Part shown: positions 44,877-56,034 of the stretch, in pieces
Layout of the letters: every line of letters begins with the position of its first letter
Position numbering within the stretch: the stretch's first letter is position 1
Source: Paramacrobiotus metropolitanus
Taxonomy: Eukaryota > Tardigrada > Eutardigrada > Parachela > Macrobiotidae
Direction: 5' to 3'
Length of the DNA stretch: 64,000 bases
Assembly (NCBI RefSeq): GCF_019649055.1
Contig: NW_026570228.1
Location: 62,001-126,000 of the forward strand
Notes under the pieces: model-generated
Seen by the model: the letters and a program-made list of their open reading frames with translations, nothing else
What the model was told of the DNA's origin: nothing
Databases searched by the model: none
Translations under genes and position numbers: made by a program

Positions 44877-45749
44877 CTAACGCGGATCCAGCACCGCCTG
44901 CAAGTAATATGTCGCATCCTTTACAAACTCCAACCAATCGGGTTCAGTAAGCGTCGTGAAGCGCTTCATAACGAATATTAATGGGACGTTGGACGGCAAA
45001 CAGCAACAAACCACACTGATTCGAAGGTCATAAAAGTCATAGCCGCCAGGGATCGTGCCGATTCATTTGATCGCTTTTTTCGTTTTTTCTTCTGCACAGC
45101 CGATTTTAGGATAATCTTTCCTGTTATACACGGATAAGCAGCGACCACGAAACATACTGGGAGCCCATAAGCGACCGCTAGTACATCCAAGTACGTGCTA
45201 AACAATTCTCCATCGAATGTGCAAATCGCAATTTTATCGACTTCGTATATCAGCCTGAAAAACACCATTGGTACACTTAGGAGATGAACAACCGTGATTA
45301 AAATCAAGCAAATCTTAATGGCTGTTCTAGTGGTGTGACGTTGTCGGTAATGGAAAGGAAAATACACCGCCCAAAGCCTATTGGCAGCAATCAACACATG
45401 ACAATACAACGTCACATCCATAATAACGTAGTCACCATACAGATAAAGAAGGCAACCGGCAAAATGTGTTTTCGTGTATTCAGCCGGAAATAATGCTGTC
45501 GTGAAAGAATATGGCAGAAGGCAAATATTATCGTTTACAATATTAGATACCAAGAGGAAAATCATATAGACGGTAAACGATGTGACAAGATGCTTCCGGG
45601 TAGCAAACAAAAGAAGAAGAAAACTGTTGGACGATAAAACCAAACACCACCAGACAATCTGGGTAATGTAGTACTCTTTGCGCGGGGAACGCGGACCCTG
45701 ACGTTTTATTGCAATAGTCGTTGGCGGAAGAATTCGTTACACAAGCCAT
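44877..45749 (-). pseudogene. Divergent 7TM receptor 4 (minus-strand subfamily), broken
   Basis: The start M-A-C-V-T-N-S-S-A-N-D-Y-C-N-K (45749) is in one frame. TM1 to TM5 (T-K-H-F-A-G-C, A-A-N-R-L-W-A-V-Y-F-P) are in a second (45643-44978). The piece L-P-S-N-V-P-L-I-F...T-E-P-D-W-L-E-F-V-K-D-A-T-Y-Y-L-Q-A-V-L-D-P is in a third, ending with a stop at 44877 directly after the TM7 D-P. So there are at least two frameshifts and a lost C-terminus. It lies head-to-head with receptor 5, and a long perfect palindrome sits in the space between. Confidence 0.8.
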
Positions 45750-45924
45750 TATGCTTGTTATAAAACAGAAATCACTAACGGTTCCGATATGGACACTCAA
45801 AAGTAGGTCTAAACGTTGTGATACTTTACTTTGCTGGTGTCAACCAGGGAAGTATTACGTAGGATTACGTGATACGCTGTCGCCATACGTGCATGTGTTT
45901 CGCTTATCACCGCGCCTGTCAGAG

Positions 45925-46082
45925 TTACAATGTACGACAAAAAGAGGTTGAACCGATCAGTCGGTCCGCGGTTCAAAATAACCTCGCAAGCGTCCAAGTT
46001 TTAGTGGTGGCGTGTCGTTGCGAGGTTATTTTGAACCGCGGACCGACTGATCGGTTCAACCTCTTTTTGTCGTACATTGTAA
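45925..46082. repeat. Perfect 65-bp inverted repeat with 28-bp spacer
   Basis: Arm 45925-45989 (starting TTACAATGTACGACAAAAAG) is matched exactly by the complement at 46018-46082. A 158-base unit like this can form a fully paired 65-bp hairpin. If the outer TA is taken as target duplication, the element would start CAATGTACG, as in TA-inserting MITEs. The perfect arms mean it is recent or kept by selection or gene conversion. It lies in the shared upstream region of pseudogene 4 and receptor 5. Confidence 0.85.
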
Positions 46083-47232
46083 TTTCTCGTCGCATTACCT
46101 TATTTGGCCATTGACATCTGCTTGCCAAAAATGGGCGACCATATTGATCTACAGCGCGTTCGTAACTGAACCTCTGCAAGTCGATCTGAAATGCGTAACT
46201 CATCACTCAGATCACTGACATTCACCAATCCATCACTGCTATCGTACATATCAGCTACTCGGGACTACATACATCAAGATTTGCAGTTTCTTGTTCCAGC
46301 TTCCCATCATCTGGCGACCAAAGTGGTCTGTGATTGATTAACGCCATCGTTTCAAATAAAAATATTTACGTATTTGTATTTAAGCTGACTTGACTGGTTA
46401 TTACGAGGAGTTTCAAGGAATACTACAAATTTAGAGGACTTTCGATGAGTTATTTATGGCTGGCTACGGTAATGCTTTTATAATTTCATGGATCATGGCA
46501 GAATATGGAAAATAACTTCCCAAAAATGCCCAAAACGATTTTTAAATTTAAAATATTCATGATTTGCCAGGAAAATGAGAGGTGACATATGCTGAATTTT
46601 TGTAACATTTACTGATCTTTGCGAGCAAAGTTGGATATGAGCAATTCAATCATTATTACTGAGGGTTCTACAGCTTAAGGAAATGACTCAAAGTTGCATT
46701 AAAATACGCGAAGCTGTTGTCGTTGTTCAAGTTGTTGTACGCGAAGCTTGTTGTTGCTGTTGATGAAAGATAAAATACTCTTTGTGCGGAGTAGTACTGC
46801 TCCGCAATTAAGAGCCGCTAGCTGATCAAAAAGGTTAACCTCAAAGCGTTGGCAAACCACACCGCTTTTTTTACATTAATGAATACGCATACGTAATTAA
46901 AGTTTATTCAAAAATTTCAAGTCCTTGCCATTAATTTAAAGCAAGTGAAACACCGAAACCACAATCAATTTCCCAAGCCAACAGCAAAGTTTTAAAATTT
47001 TGCCAGTGCAAAAGGCCAAACGCAGCATGTTAGCGAGAAGCAAAGAAGGCGCAGTGCTGACAGAAGAAATAAGTCAACATACAGAACGATTACTGATGAT
47101 TAAGCGCAATAATAAACGCAAGCAAGCATTACCAAGTACAACGATGCACCAAGCGGAAAATATGACTGGAAATAAGACGCAAGCTTTTCAACAATCAGAT
47201 TCAGCTGTTTGACGGCGGAGAGCACAACTAAA
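46083..47232. other. 5' flank of receptor 5
   Basis: No gene is supported. A GTTGTTG-rich stretch with two GCGAAGCT repeats lies at about 46705-46765. The promoter of receptor 5 is expected near the end. Confidence 0.4.
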
Positions 47233-48240
47233 ATGTCATTATCAATTAATTCAACCCCTTTTGTGAGTACGCTGCTTAACAGATCATTGAGTGAACGCGA
47301 CAATGTGAACGATGAATATTATTACGGTTTCGCAAGTTTTCTGTGGCTTGCTGTATTATTTACAAATGGAACTCTTCTGTTTTGCTTTTTCTACCATCAG
47401 CACCTTGTCACAACCTTTTCTGTTTATGTTATCTTCCTACTGACCTTCAATATTTTATCAAACAACGTGTGCACACTTCCGTATATCATATTAATGCGCC
47501 ATGTTCCCACCAGTTACGAAACGACACAGTTGTCCATGGAAGTAGTAAGAATGTACGGGGAATGGGTCGCAGATGGGATCTTAATGTATGCTCATGTTCT
47601 AATAACTTTAAACCGTTTATGGGCAGTTTATTTCCCAGTGTTTTATCGCCAAAGGCACAACCAAAGAACAGCGTTGACTATCGTCTTCGTTACGACGGTA
47701 TTAGTTCACATTTTAACATTTCCAAGTATGATGTTGTATATCTTCTGCTCGACAAAAGTAAATTTAGACTTTTTCTGTCGCGTTGATAAGCGTCTCGTGC
47801 AATCATTAACAAACGTCGCGGATATTTTGGCCTATACCTTTCCGACCGTGTTCGTAATGTGCGCTTATCCATTTATTTTATGGCGCACCATACGGAATCG
47901 GAACACTTTAACTGTGGCAACGACAACCGATGCTTCTCACACTGCAAGTACCGGCAAACCGACCCGGCGTGGCAGAGACTCAACTCGACCCTTTATCGCT
48001 CTGACTTTCATGACAATCAGTGTAGCCTGCTTCTATTTACCCTCGAATATACCATCCGTTGTTGAACATTTTGCGACCTACGAGCGATCTTACTGGTTGC
48101 ACTTTGTTGAGAATTTTGCATTGTGTTTCCAGGCGGTTGTTGATCCAGTCGTATTTGGTCTCTGTCTCAAGGATATACGCCAAGAGCTTATTTCTGGGTT
48201 TATTCGTTTTTGCCGTGTAATTTATGGATTCCTTCGCTGA
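47233..48240 (+). CDS. Divergent 7TM receptor 5 (plus-strand subfamily)
   Basis: An intact single-exon receptor of 335 residues from Met 47233 (M-S-L-S-I-N-S-T), which aligns with the starts of receptors 2 and 3; an in-frame start at 47209 would add eight residues. It has N-S-T and N-R-S sequons at the N-terminus. TM2 holds N-I-L-S-N-N-V-C-T-L-P-Y. TM3 ends T-L-N-R-L-W-A-V-Y-F-P, TM6 is F-Y-L-P-S-N-I-P, and TM7 D-P-V-V-F-G-L-C-L-K-D-I-R. As in receptors 2 and 3, Glu stands where class A receptors have the TM3 Cys. It is divergent from pseudogene 4, with about 1.5 kb between starts. Confidence 0.83.
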   Translation: MSLSINSTPFVSTLLNRSLSERDNVNDEYYYGFASFLWLAVLFTNGTLLFCFFYHQHLVTTFSVYVIFLLTFNILSNNVCTLPYIILMRHVPTSYETTQLSMEVVRMYGEWVADGILMYAHVLITLNRLWAVYFPVFYRQRHNQRTALTIVFVTTVLVHILTFPSMMLYIFCSTKVNLDFFCRVDKRLVQSLTNVADILAYTFPTVFVMCAYPFILWRTIRNRNTLTVATTTDASHTASTGKPTRRGRDSTRPFIALTFMTISVACFYLPSNIPSVVEHFATYERSYWLHFVENFALCFQAVVDPVVFGLCLKDIRQELISGFIRFCRVIYGFLR

Positions 48241-48988
48241 ACTGCTGACTGCAGACACTTCTACTTTAGGCAGGTGTATTTGGATCACTACCAGTTCATC
48301 CACTGTGCAGTTTCATGGAGATATGTTCCGTAATTTTGCAACAGATTTACTACGTAGTCTTTGTAGCTGTGCTGCATCGAGTACCCATGCTTGCAGGTTA
48401 AACCTCAGAGCGTCCGAACGAGGAAACACCACACGAACAGTGGGTGCACTGTTCATGGGCATATAATTTTACGCTTTCCGATGTGCTGCTTTCCTGTGTG
48501 CACACACTACAAGCCTGTGATCTAACTTGGGAGCGTCGCCCGTCGCTACAGTATGCATGACGCATGTAAGTTCGACTTATACCGCAGTGCTTACTTTGTT
48601 GAATTACGTTTCCAACTTTCATTACGCTCGGCAATGATTAAATATTTGATGACAAATAAACGTATCCCTTGTTGTTGTTTCAGCTGCTTGAATTTTGGCA
48701 CAAACACACTGCAAAGTCTAACCTTATCACTGAAGACAGTCCATAATAAAATAATAATACGTATAAACTCAGTTATTTTTTCGCTATCAGCGACTGCAAA
48801 CAACAAAAATGTAAATTATGTAAAAATAAACCCGCACAATTAGCTATGCGAAACCCGCACAACTGTCTTAGAAAGAGTGATTTGTGAGTGATTATCTTAG
48901 AAAGTGATTTGTGAACAAAATATACAGGAAGAATGCAAAGCGTTTATCAAATGCAAGAAAAAACCCTCGGCGTCTTTCTTAATCGCTG
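48241..48988. other. Convergent intergenic region
   Basis: 3' flanks of receptors 5 and 6. No gene is supported; short open frames at 48398-48843 show no motif. Confidence 0.45.
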
Positions 48989-49972
48989 TTAGCGAACATA
49001 CAGCCGCACACCAGCCGCGATAATTAAGTTACGAAACAGGCTTAATATTTCGTGTCTAACATCTTCAAGGCACAAGCTGAAAATCACCGGATCCAGGATC
49101 GCTTGCATGTAATATGCCGCATCTTTGACATAATCCAGCCAATCTGGCTCGATGAAGGCCATAAATCGTCGCAGAATAAACGGAACCTGTGGCGGTAAGT
49201 AACAGCAAATCAGACTGATAGTCATTACAGTCATCGCTACCACAGATCGTGTCGATTCCTTTGATCGCTTGTTTGGGTTTGGTGCAACCAAACGATTTGT
49301 CGCATTACGCGTAGGATGCACTGAACGTTTCCGAAAAGCCTTGATAATTAGGAACGGATAGGCAGCAACCACCAGGCATACCGGAAGGCCATACAAAATG
49401 GCCAGTATGTCTTGATATGCACCAAATAAATCCCGGCCAACTGAACAAATAGCACTTCCATCGTGTCCATAAATCAACCTCAAGAAAATTATCGGAAGAG
49501 CGAGGAAATGAATCGCCGTGAATTCGATTACGCAAATCACTATAGCTGTTCTGACGCTGTGATGTTGCCGGTAATGAAGAGGAAGGTATGCCGCCCACAG
49601 TCTGTTAACAGCAATTAGAACGTGGCTGAACATGGTCACACCCGTAACGACATAGTCACCGTACAAGAACAGAAGGCAACCGACGAAATGTGTTTTAGTG
49701 TATTCAAGAGGAAATAATGCTGCCGTGAAAGAGTACGGCAACAAGCAAATATCGTCGTTCAAGATGTTGGATAACAGAAGAAAAATTACATACACGGTGA
49801 ACGACGTAAATAGATGCCTTCTAGCAGCAAACAGTATCAGAAGACCAGCATTGGAGAGCAGGGTTAAACACCACCAGACAATCTCCGCACTGTACAGCTC
49901 CTTATCAGAATTCCGAACCGGTGAGGTGTTGTTAGAAGAGGCGTTGGTGGACGAATTGGATCCGTTTATCAT
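48989..49972 (-). CDS. Divergent 7TM receptor 6 (minus-strand subfamily)
   Basis: An intact single-exon receptor, 327 residues from Met 49972 (M-I-N-G-S-N-S-S), chosen because the next 20 residues are rich in N-x-S/T sequons (N-G-S, N-S-S, N-A-S, N-N-T, N-T-S), typical of an outside N-terminus; the frame is open to 50005. Landmarks: I-L-N-D-D-I-C-L-L-P-Y in TM2, F-V-G-C at the top of TM3, V-N-R-L-W-A-A-Y, loop 2 A-I-C-S-V, TM6 I-C-C-Y-L-P and TM7 D-P-V-I-F-S-L-C-L-E-D-V-R. It is close to receptors 1 and 7. No head-to-head partner lies upstream; the next gene upstream is receptor 7 in the same direction. Confidence 0.83.
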   Translation of the reverse strand: MINGSNSSTNASSNNTSPVRNSDKELYSAEIVWWCLTLLSNAGLLILFAARRHLFTSFTVYVIFLLLSNILNDDICLLPYSFTAALFPLEYTKTHFVGCLLFLYGDYVVTGVTMFSHVLIAVNRLWAAYLPLHYRQHHSVRTAIVICVIEFTAIHFLALPIIFLRLIYGHDGSAICSVGRDLFGAYQDILAILYGLPVCLVVAAYPFLIIKAFRKRSVHPTRNATNRLVAPNPNKRSKESTRSVVAMTVMTISLICCYLPPQVPFILRRFMAFIEPDWLDYVKDAAYYMQAILDPVIFSLCLEDVRHEILSLFRNLIIAAGVRLYVR

Positions 49973-50665
49973 TTTGCTTCCGCAAACACACAAACAGGTT
50001 CCCAAAAATTTAAAATAGACCCATACAATCCACGTGCTGCGCGAGAACCACTTATCTGGAATCCAGTCCTTTTACTCTAATAATATATTTAAATCTGGTG
50101 TTCGCTGTTCATGTTCTCATGGTAAGGACAACTGGTCAAGCTTGTTAATCCTTAATCAATGCTGTGACGTTAGTAATATCACACTAAAGACATCGATTTG
50201 TAAAAACTTGTAATTTCAGTTACCGTTACCGGCGTTACGTAACAAAGCGCCCATACCAACGCTAGTCTGGGGAACGGCGTAATTACTATTGTATCAGCTG
50301 CGTCGTATTACTCGTAAATTTGGTTTTATGGTGCACAAGATCCACAGATCGAACGGCGAATAATTGGTTGTTTAAATACCAACCTTGAATTTTTCATGCG
50401 TTGTGCAAGAGTAACGTTTTTGAAACAGAAGCTTGAAGGTCTAGAAATTTGTAATTGTAACCGTTACAATGAATGTGTACCAAAACAACGTTTTTGGATC
50501 GATGCTGTATGCATTTTGTAATGAAATTCAGAGGTACCACATTCAGGTTCGCCTGTTAATCTGCACTTTTTTTTTGGCGTATCCCGTAAAGCTTTGAAAG
50601 GTAATTAAACTGAATTAAAGTAATTATTTGTGACATTCTCTGTAAAACAGAAGTTGAAAAGATTC
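49973..50665. other. 5' flank of receptor 6
   Basis: No gene is recognised. It separates receptor 6 from the 3' end of receptor 7. Confidence 0.4.
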
Positions 50666-51718
50666 TTAGCATTTTACAGAGCCGTTGCGGAAAAACTTTC
50701 TGAATCGGGAAATAGCTGTTAAAGAGTTGCGAAGTAGATGGAATATCTCTCGTCTAACGTCTTTTAAACACAAGCCGAAAACCACCGGATCCAATATGGC
50801 TTGCAGCGAGTACGTAGCGTCCTGTAGCACACCCAACCAGTCCGGCTGGGATAACGGTGTAAAACGCCGAATAACATACGGTAAATTCGTAGGCAGATAA
50901 CAACAAACCACACTAGCAGTCATAAAGGTCACTGCCGCCAACGAGCGTGTCGATTCCTGTGATCGTTTTCGATGCTTTCGTGCGCTGATTACAGTGTTGG
51001 GAATGCCATCACTAAAGGTACTGTTCGACGTAACCGCATCCGATGCGATTTTCTTCTGTACTGACGATTTACAAAGAGTTTTTCGGAGTATGAATGGATA
51101 AGCAACGACAATCAAACAAACCGGAAGCCCATACGCAATGGCCAAGATATCCAAATACAAATTTGCTGATTCCTGATCGAAAACACATTCTATAATTTGT
51201 GTAGGCTCATAAATCAGTCGCATAAACACCATTGGAACTGTCAAGAAATGAATAACCGTAAATTCCAATAAGCAAATTAAAATGGCTGCTTTGACGGTGT
51301 GATGTTGCCGGTAGTGAATTGGACAATATGCTGCCCATAATCTGTTGGCAGCGATTAACACATGACAATATCCAGTGACACTCGTTATAACGTAGTCGCC
51401 GTAGAGATACAGGAGACAACTGATAAAGTGGGTTTTATTGTATTCAGGAGGAAATAATGCTGCCGTAAAAGAATACGGCAGCATGCAAATATCGTCCGCT
51501 ATAATATTGGATAAGAGTAAAAAAATTACATAGACGGCAAAAGATGTAACAAGATGCTTGTAGAAAGAAAAGCATATAAGAAGCATCGCGTTTGGCAACA
51601 GCGTTAAGCACCACCAGGCAGCGTCCGCTATATACAATTCCGGGTCTGAAAACCAAGCTGGTAAGGTGTTGTTATAAGATAAAGAGTGGTTAGTCGTCAA
51701 ATTAGGCGCGTACGTCAT
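50666..51718 (-). CDS. Divergent 7TM receptor 7 (minus-strand subfamily)
   Basis: An intact single-exon receptor, 350 residues from Met 51718 (M-T-Y-A-P-N-L-T), placed by alignment with its relatives; the frame is open to 51781. The N-terminus has N-L-T, N-H-S and N-N-T sequons. It shows I-I-A-D-D-I-C-M-L-P-Y, F-I-S-C at TM3, A-A-N-R-L-W-A-A-Y, loop 2 I-E-C-V-F, TM6 V-C-C-Y-L-P-T and TM7 D-P-V-V-F-G-L-C-L-K-D-V-R. The third intracellular loop is longer than in receptors 1 and 6 (about 20 extra residues, Ser/Thr-rich), which could change coupling or desensitisation. Confidence 0.83.
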   Translation of the reverse strand: MTYAPNLTTNHSLSYNNTLPAWFSDPELYIADAAWWCLTLLPNAMLLICFSFYKHLVTSFAVYVIFLLLSNIIADDICMLPYSFTAALFPPEYNKTHFISCLLYLYGDYVITSVTGYCHVLIAANRLWAAYCPIHYRQHHTVKAAILICLLEFTVIHFLTVPMVFMRLIYEPTQIIECVFDQESANLYLDILAIAYGLPVCLIVVAYPFILRKTLCKSSVQKKIASDAVTSNSTFSDGIPNTVISARKHRKRSQESTRSLAAVTFMTASVVCCYLPTNLPYVIRRFTPLSQPDWLGVLQDATYSLQAILDPVVFGLCLKDVRREIFHLLRNSLTAISRFRKFFRNGSVKC

Positions 51719-53383
51719 TTTGGCATCGGTTAAAACGTGGTGAGTTCTGACATGGCAAGTGACCTTATTAATTACGAACAAGACTATTAGACAGCAAGGA
51801 AAACCTTTAAGTCTGTCAAACGCCTTTTCAGCACTGATCTGCTGCCATGGCGCTATCTGCCATGGTGTTCAAACACGCTGATTGATGTAGCGCTTGAAAA
51901 CGCATCTGTTTTTGGAAACCAGTATGCGATGATTGCGATCGATTACCTCTAAAGTGCCAGGAGTTCTATTGTACCAGCTTTTTTATGACAAATGACTAAT
52001 CCATTTACTATCGGTTCCGATTGTCCCGTAAGTAAAGCTGTATGACGACGTACTCCCAGAAATTAGAGTACTATTAATTTTTTTAGTTTTACCGCATGTT
52101 TTTGTACGACATTAGCGAATCATACGCATTACGCGGTACGCGAATCGTTTATTAAGTGTACGATTAATTTTATTTCGAGCCACTTTATACGCTGTGCTAG
52201 GATGCCTATGTGTTTAATATTTTCCGTTAGCCCGTCTTGTTTCTGAAGCGGACTTGAAGCTGTTAGTTAATTTAATGATTTCTATGTGATTGATCTGTAC
52301 GTGCTAACCCTTCCATTTAAATTTGCGGTATCTGATATTAGCATAAAAATTTTGCAAGCGCGAAAGCCAAAATATGAAGGACTTACAGGCCTATCTCTAA
52401 TAAAGGTAATTTTTAACTGCCATCTAAAAGCCCGTTTCAGAAATGGGTATATGTACCAAGAATGTTGAATGCACATGGGCCTCGTATAAAGAAATTTACG
52501 AAGCAGCTCGTTTTAGATGGCATACTTAATAACGTAAGAAGCAGTGCAATGGCCAAAGCATAGCGCAAATTTAACTTTTGAATTTTGTTTGGTCACGCCC
52601 TGTGAACTATGGCAGATAAAAGTATTTTTTATGTATACTCTATTGTTACTCTACCATCCTGCAAAAATCAAACTTTCTGAGAAGGGGGCCGGTGACACTG
52701 CCCTGGTTAGAATAACTGACGCCGATGGGTTGAGTAAAAGAAATGTAAGGAGTGTTGTATTTCATTTCCGCCGATAGGACAACAATTATTCAACAGGAGT
52801 TATTTAATACGTCCTGCGAAAAGTATTTAAGGCGTTGATACCCGCAACTTTTCAAGGTTTGATCCATATTGATGAACAAAGGCAAAGACCATCAATATGG
52901 ATTCTACATATACGGGGCATGCTGCTTCACGTCTTATAAATAACTGGCACGTATTAAAGGAGCGATGCACTTGGTTTCGCGAACTACGCGTAGTAGTTAC
53001 TTATTCTGCAAGTGTCATTACCATCGCTAACCAGACATGGTCGCTTTTACAGTGAAACTGGATAATGTAATTACCTACTTTCGGGAGCGGATGTACAGAT
53101 ACGTTCATCCGTTTCCGAAAACAGATTAAATTGTTGCGTCCGATTTCAGTCTTACACTAGTCCCAGTGTGGAATGGAATTACGTGTTGCAAAAGACCTAC
53201 ATAACACTCGATCAGGCGATGAAAATGTTTGCCGACTATCTTCGTCCTGTTTCTGTCGGATTCATTTTTAATTTCTTTTAATGTATGCATGGCATCAGCC
53301 ATACGTCAAAGGTTTGCTTGTGTTTTAGTTTAGCTGCAATTTTAAGTTGCACGCCGCGACATTCTTATGTTATTTGTAGTAGA
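51719..53383. other. Divergent intergenic region between receptor 7 and GPCR B
   Basis: About 1.7 kb without a gene that I can support. A fragment at about 52674-52712 matches one end of the inverted-repeat element at 23372-23477. A 13-base inverted repeat (ATCCATATTGATG ... CATCAATATGGAT) lies near 52862-52903. Confidence 0.45.
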
Positions 53384-55715
53384 ATGTTTAACACAAGTCA
53401 CCAGTCTCCAACTTCCTACGTTTTTCCGGTTACTAATCTAACCTTATGGGAAGCGCATTACTCAGCATTCCACATTCAATGGCGCCAGCAGCCAACACTG
53501 CACTATGTTTTCGTCTCGATAATGAGCATTTTGGCGGTTCTGGGAACATTGATCAATTTCATAGTAAGTTTTCTTAATTTTTGTTTTTAACTGGCCTACC
53601 TCACTGCGAAACAACTCTGAATTTGTTACTCGCATCTGAGTTATAGGTCATTGTGTCCTTGCTTATAATCCGTGACCTGCATAAGGTTGAATACGTCTTT
53701 GTTGGAAATCTGGCGGCTGCCGATATTCTGGTCACTGGAATAATTATTCCAGTTAACGTATTAGGTAGGCGTTTCATGATTTATCTGTACTCGCCATGGT
53801 TTTTGGTGTTTTATGCCGAAGGGACTTTTATATGTGAACAGCAGAATGGCGTTGTTGTTTAGAATTATTTGTACTTAATTTACGCATATAGGAGTACTTA
53901 ATTTACGCATAAGGGATGTTGAAAGCTGATGCAAAAAATGTGATTTATAGTCACCGTTCGTGGACCATCCATTTTCCGCGATCATCCTTGGTTCTGCCAA
54001 CTCGACGGAACTATCTGCTCCGCGGCCTGTATCGGATCAATCTGGTGCATCACGGCAATCAGCGTAGAAAGGTACGGCAAAATTGGCCAGTACTTAGTAC
54101 TATTTTAAACCGTTTTTAGCCCTCGCTATTGAGGAAAAAAATGCTGAATATGCAGTATTAACGTATTATTAATGATTCAGGGTACCTATAACCTTCCGTT
54201 TGTTCACGTTCACGCAAAGAGACATTCCGATTCGTTGCTCGTAAATAGTAACTTCATGTTGTAATGCTGGCGCTGTCCAAATTTAAAATTATTGAATAAT
54301 TTGTACTTACATGTATTTAACTGAAACGAAAGAGCCTAATTCGATGGCCTGCTTTCTCAACTTGACTGCTCAATTTCGCATTGATTACCTGAAGTGAGCA
54401 GCAGGCGCAAAGTAATTAACTGAAGAACGATACAATGTCATCAGGGTTGCTGGGAATAAGGATCAGCATAATTAAGGAAAGGTCAGGAAAACAACCTCGT
54501 TATACCTGGTTAGAGCGCCGCACGTGCAGTAGAAACGCTAAAGTTATCCTCAAAACTCATGATAGCTTCCTACGTACTTAAATGAGCTCTTATTATAGCC
54601 ATACAGAGTTTCTAATGCGCTAATCAAAAACGCTATCACAGTTGCTGTAATACGACAAGACGCAGCATGTCGTCTTACAGGTGTTTAACGAGTTGTGGTT
54701 GCTTTACTAGCCCAATAGCATATTTGATGTTCTTCAACGGATAAGAATACTTCTATGTGAGAATGTCACTTTGCGGGCCTGGCTGCTCTAAAATAAATTC
54801 AATCGAATTTAATCAAATCAATGTATGCAGAAATGTTCCTTATATGCCTTATGCGTTTGTTTTTAAACGAAGTGTCTCATTTGCTAACGGAATGTACCGC
54901 GGAATTAAGTGTTTTTCACGACAGGTACATATGCATCTGCCACTACCACTCTGTCTATCAGAAACTGTTTACCCCGCCCAAAGCAGCATTAATGATCATT
55001 GGCATGTGGATCGCTGCACATGGGCTGCATCTGCCCAATTTTGTGGGATGGGGTAGCACCGCTTATTCCGGTGACCTGTATCTATGCACCACGGAACTAC
55101 ATGTGCGGTCGTACTCTGTTTTTTATGGAGCCACCGGGATTCTGCTACCCATTGGCATCAGTTTCTATGCATACCTAATGATTTATCTGCGCGTACGCCG
55201 CAGTCAGGCTGTGCGTCGACACTTCATTGGTAACAAGAGCGCAAGACCTTCGAGCACTATTACGAGTAAGCTGCCCAGTTTGTCACTTATACGTGTATCA
55301 CGTTGCAAATGCAGGATTGCAAATCCGAGCTGCGCGACACACTAAAACTACCAACTTACAACGGAATAATGGTTGCCTTGTAGGTCTACCACCGGACGCA
55401 GGTCTCAAGAACGCCAGGGAGGAGGCCACCACTACCAGTGTGCAGGATGAGATGAAACTGTTGAGGGCACTCTTCAAGGTGTTCCTCATATTTTTGACAT
55501 CGTGGCTGGTAATGGGGATGTTCTTCGTGCTGCGAGCCTGGATGTACTTTCCCAAGTGGTATACATGTATCGGACTGATTCTATCACACGGAAGCAGCGC
55601 CACGAATTCAGTGGTCTACTTTTGGATGACTGATTTATTGCAGATTACGAAAAACGGGTACATACGATTGTGGAGACAGTTTCGAGCGGCGCGAACAGAA
55701 CCACAGCTCTTTTGA
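53384..55715 (+). CDS. Melatonin-receptor-like GPCR B, five exons
   Basis: An intact paralogue of GPCR A, 363 residues. Exons: 53384-53563, 53647-53764, 53951-54071, 54925-55265 and 55384-55715; all introns are GT-AG, in the same positions and phases as in A. Exons 2 and 3 have identical lengths in A, B and C (118 and 121 bases). Landmarks: N-L-A-A-A-D-I-L-V-T in TM2, F-R-D-H-P-W-F-C before TM3 (the disulfide Cys), A-I-S-V-E-R|Y-I-C-I-C-H across the third splice, G-W-G-S-T-A-Y-S-G-D-L-Y-L-C in loop 2, and TM7 N-S-V-V-Y. N-T-S and N-L-T sequons lie near the N-terminus. It sits within the cluster of divergent receptors and is unrelated to them beyond the 7TM plan. Confidence 0.85.
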
Positions 55716-56034
55716 TTTAAACAGTTTAAAGCCTCTATATTTGTGTGCTAGTTGCTGGACTGCATTATCTCAAAATTAATCTTTTGAATAACAACGACGG
55801 GTAGCGTAATCAACGATTTAGAGCAAAATATAACTTTCGTCAAGAAGGCGAATAAAAATGTCGTTGCTGAGACAATTTTAAGTTACCGAAACGGACACAC
55901 TGGACTTATAAAGAAAGAAGCCGCGCTATACTCTCATTCAGTAAAATGAGAAACCAAATTTTATTCCAATCTCCGCACGGTTAATCTTTTGTAGAGATAA
56001 GTTGCAAAATCTTCAAACCAAATGCCAACTGGAA
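55716..56034. other. Convergent intergenic region
   Basis: 3' flanks of GPCR B and receptor 8, 319 bases. Nothing else is recognised. Confidence 0.5.

Noticed and set aside
47343-47786. 147-codon plus-strand frame inside receptor 5
   Set aside because: It is an alternative-frame shadow of the receptor coding sequence.
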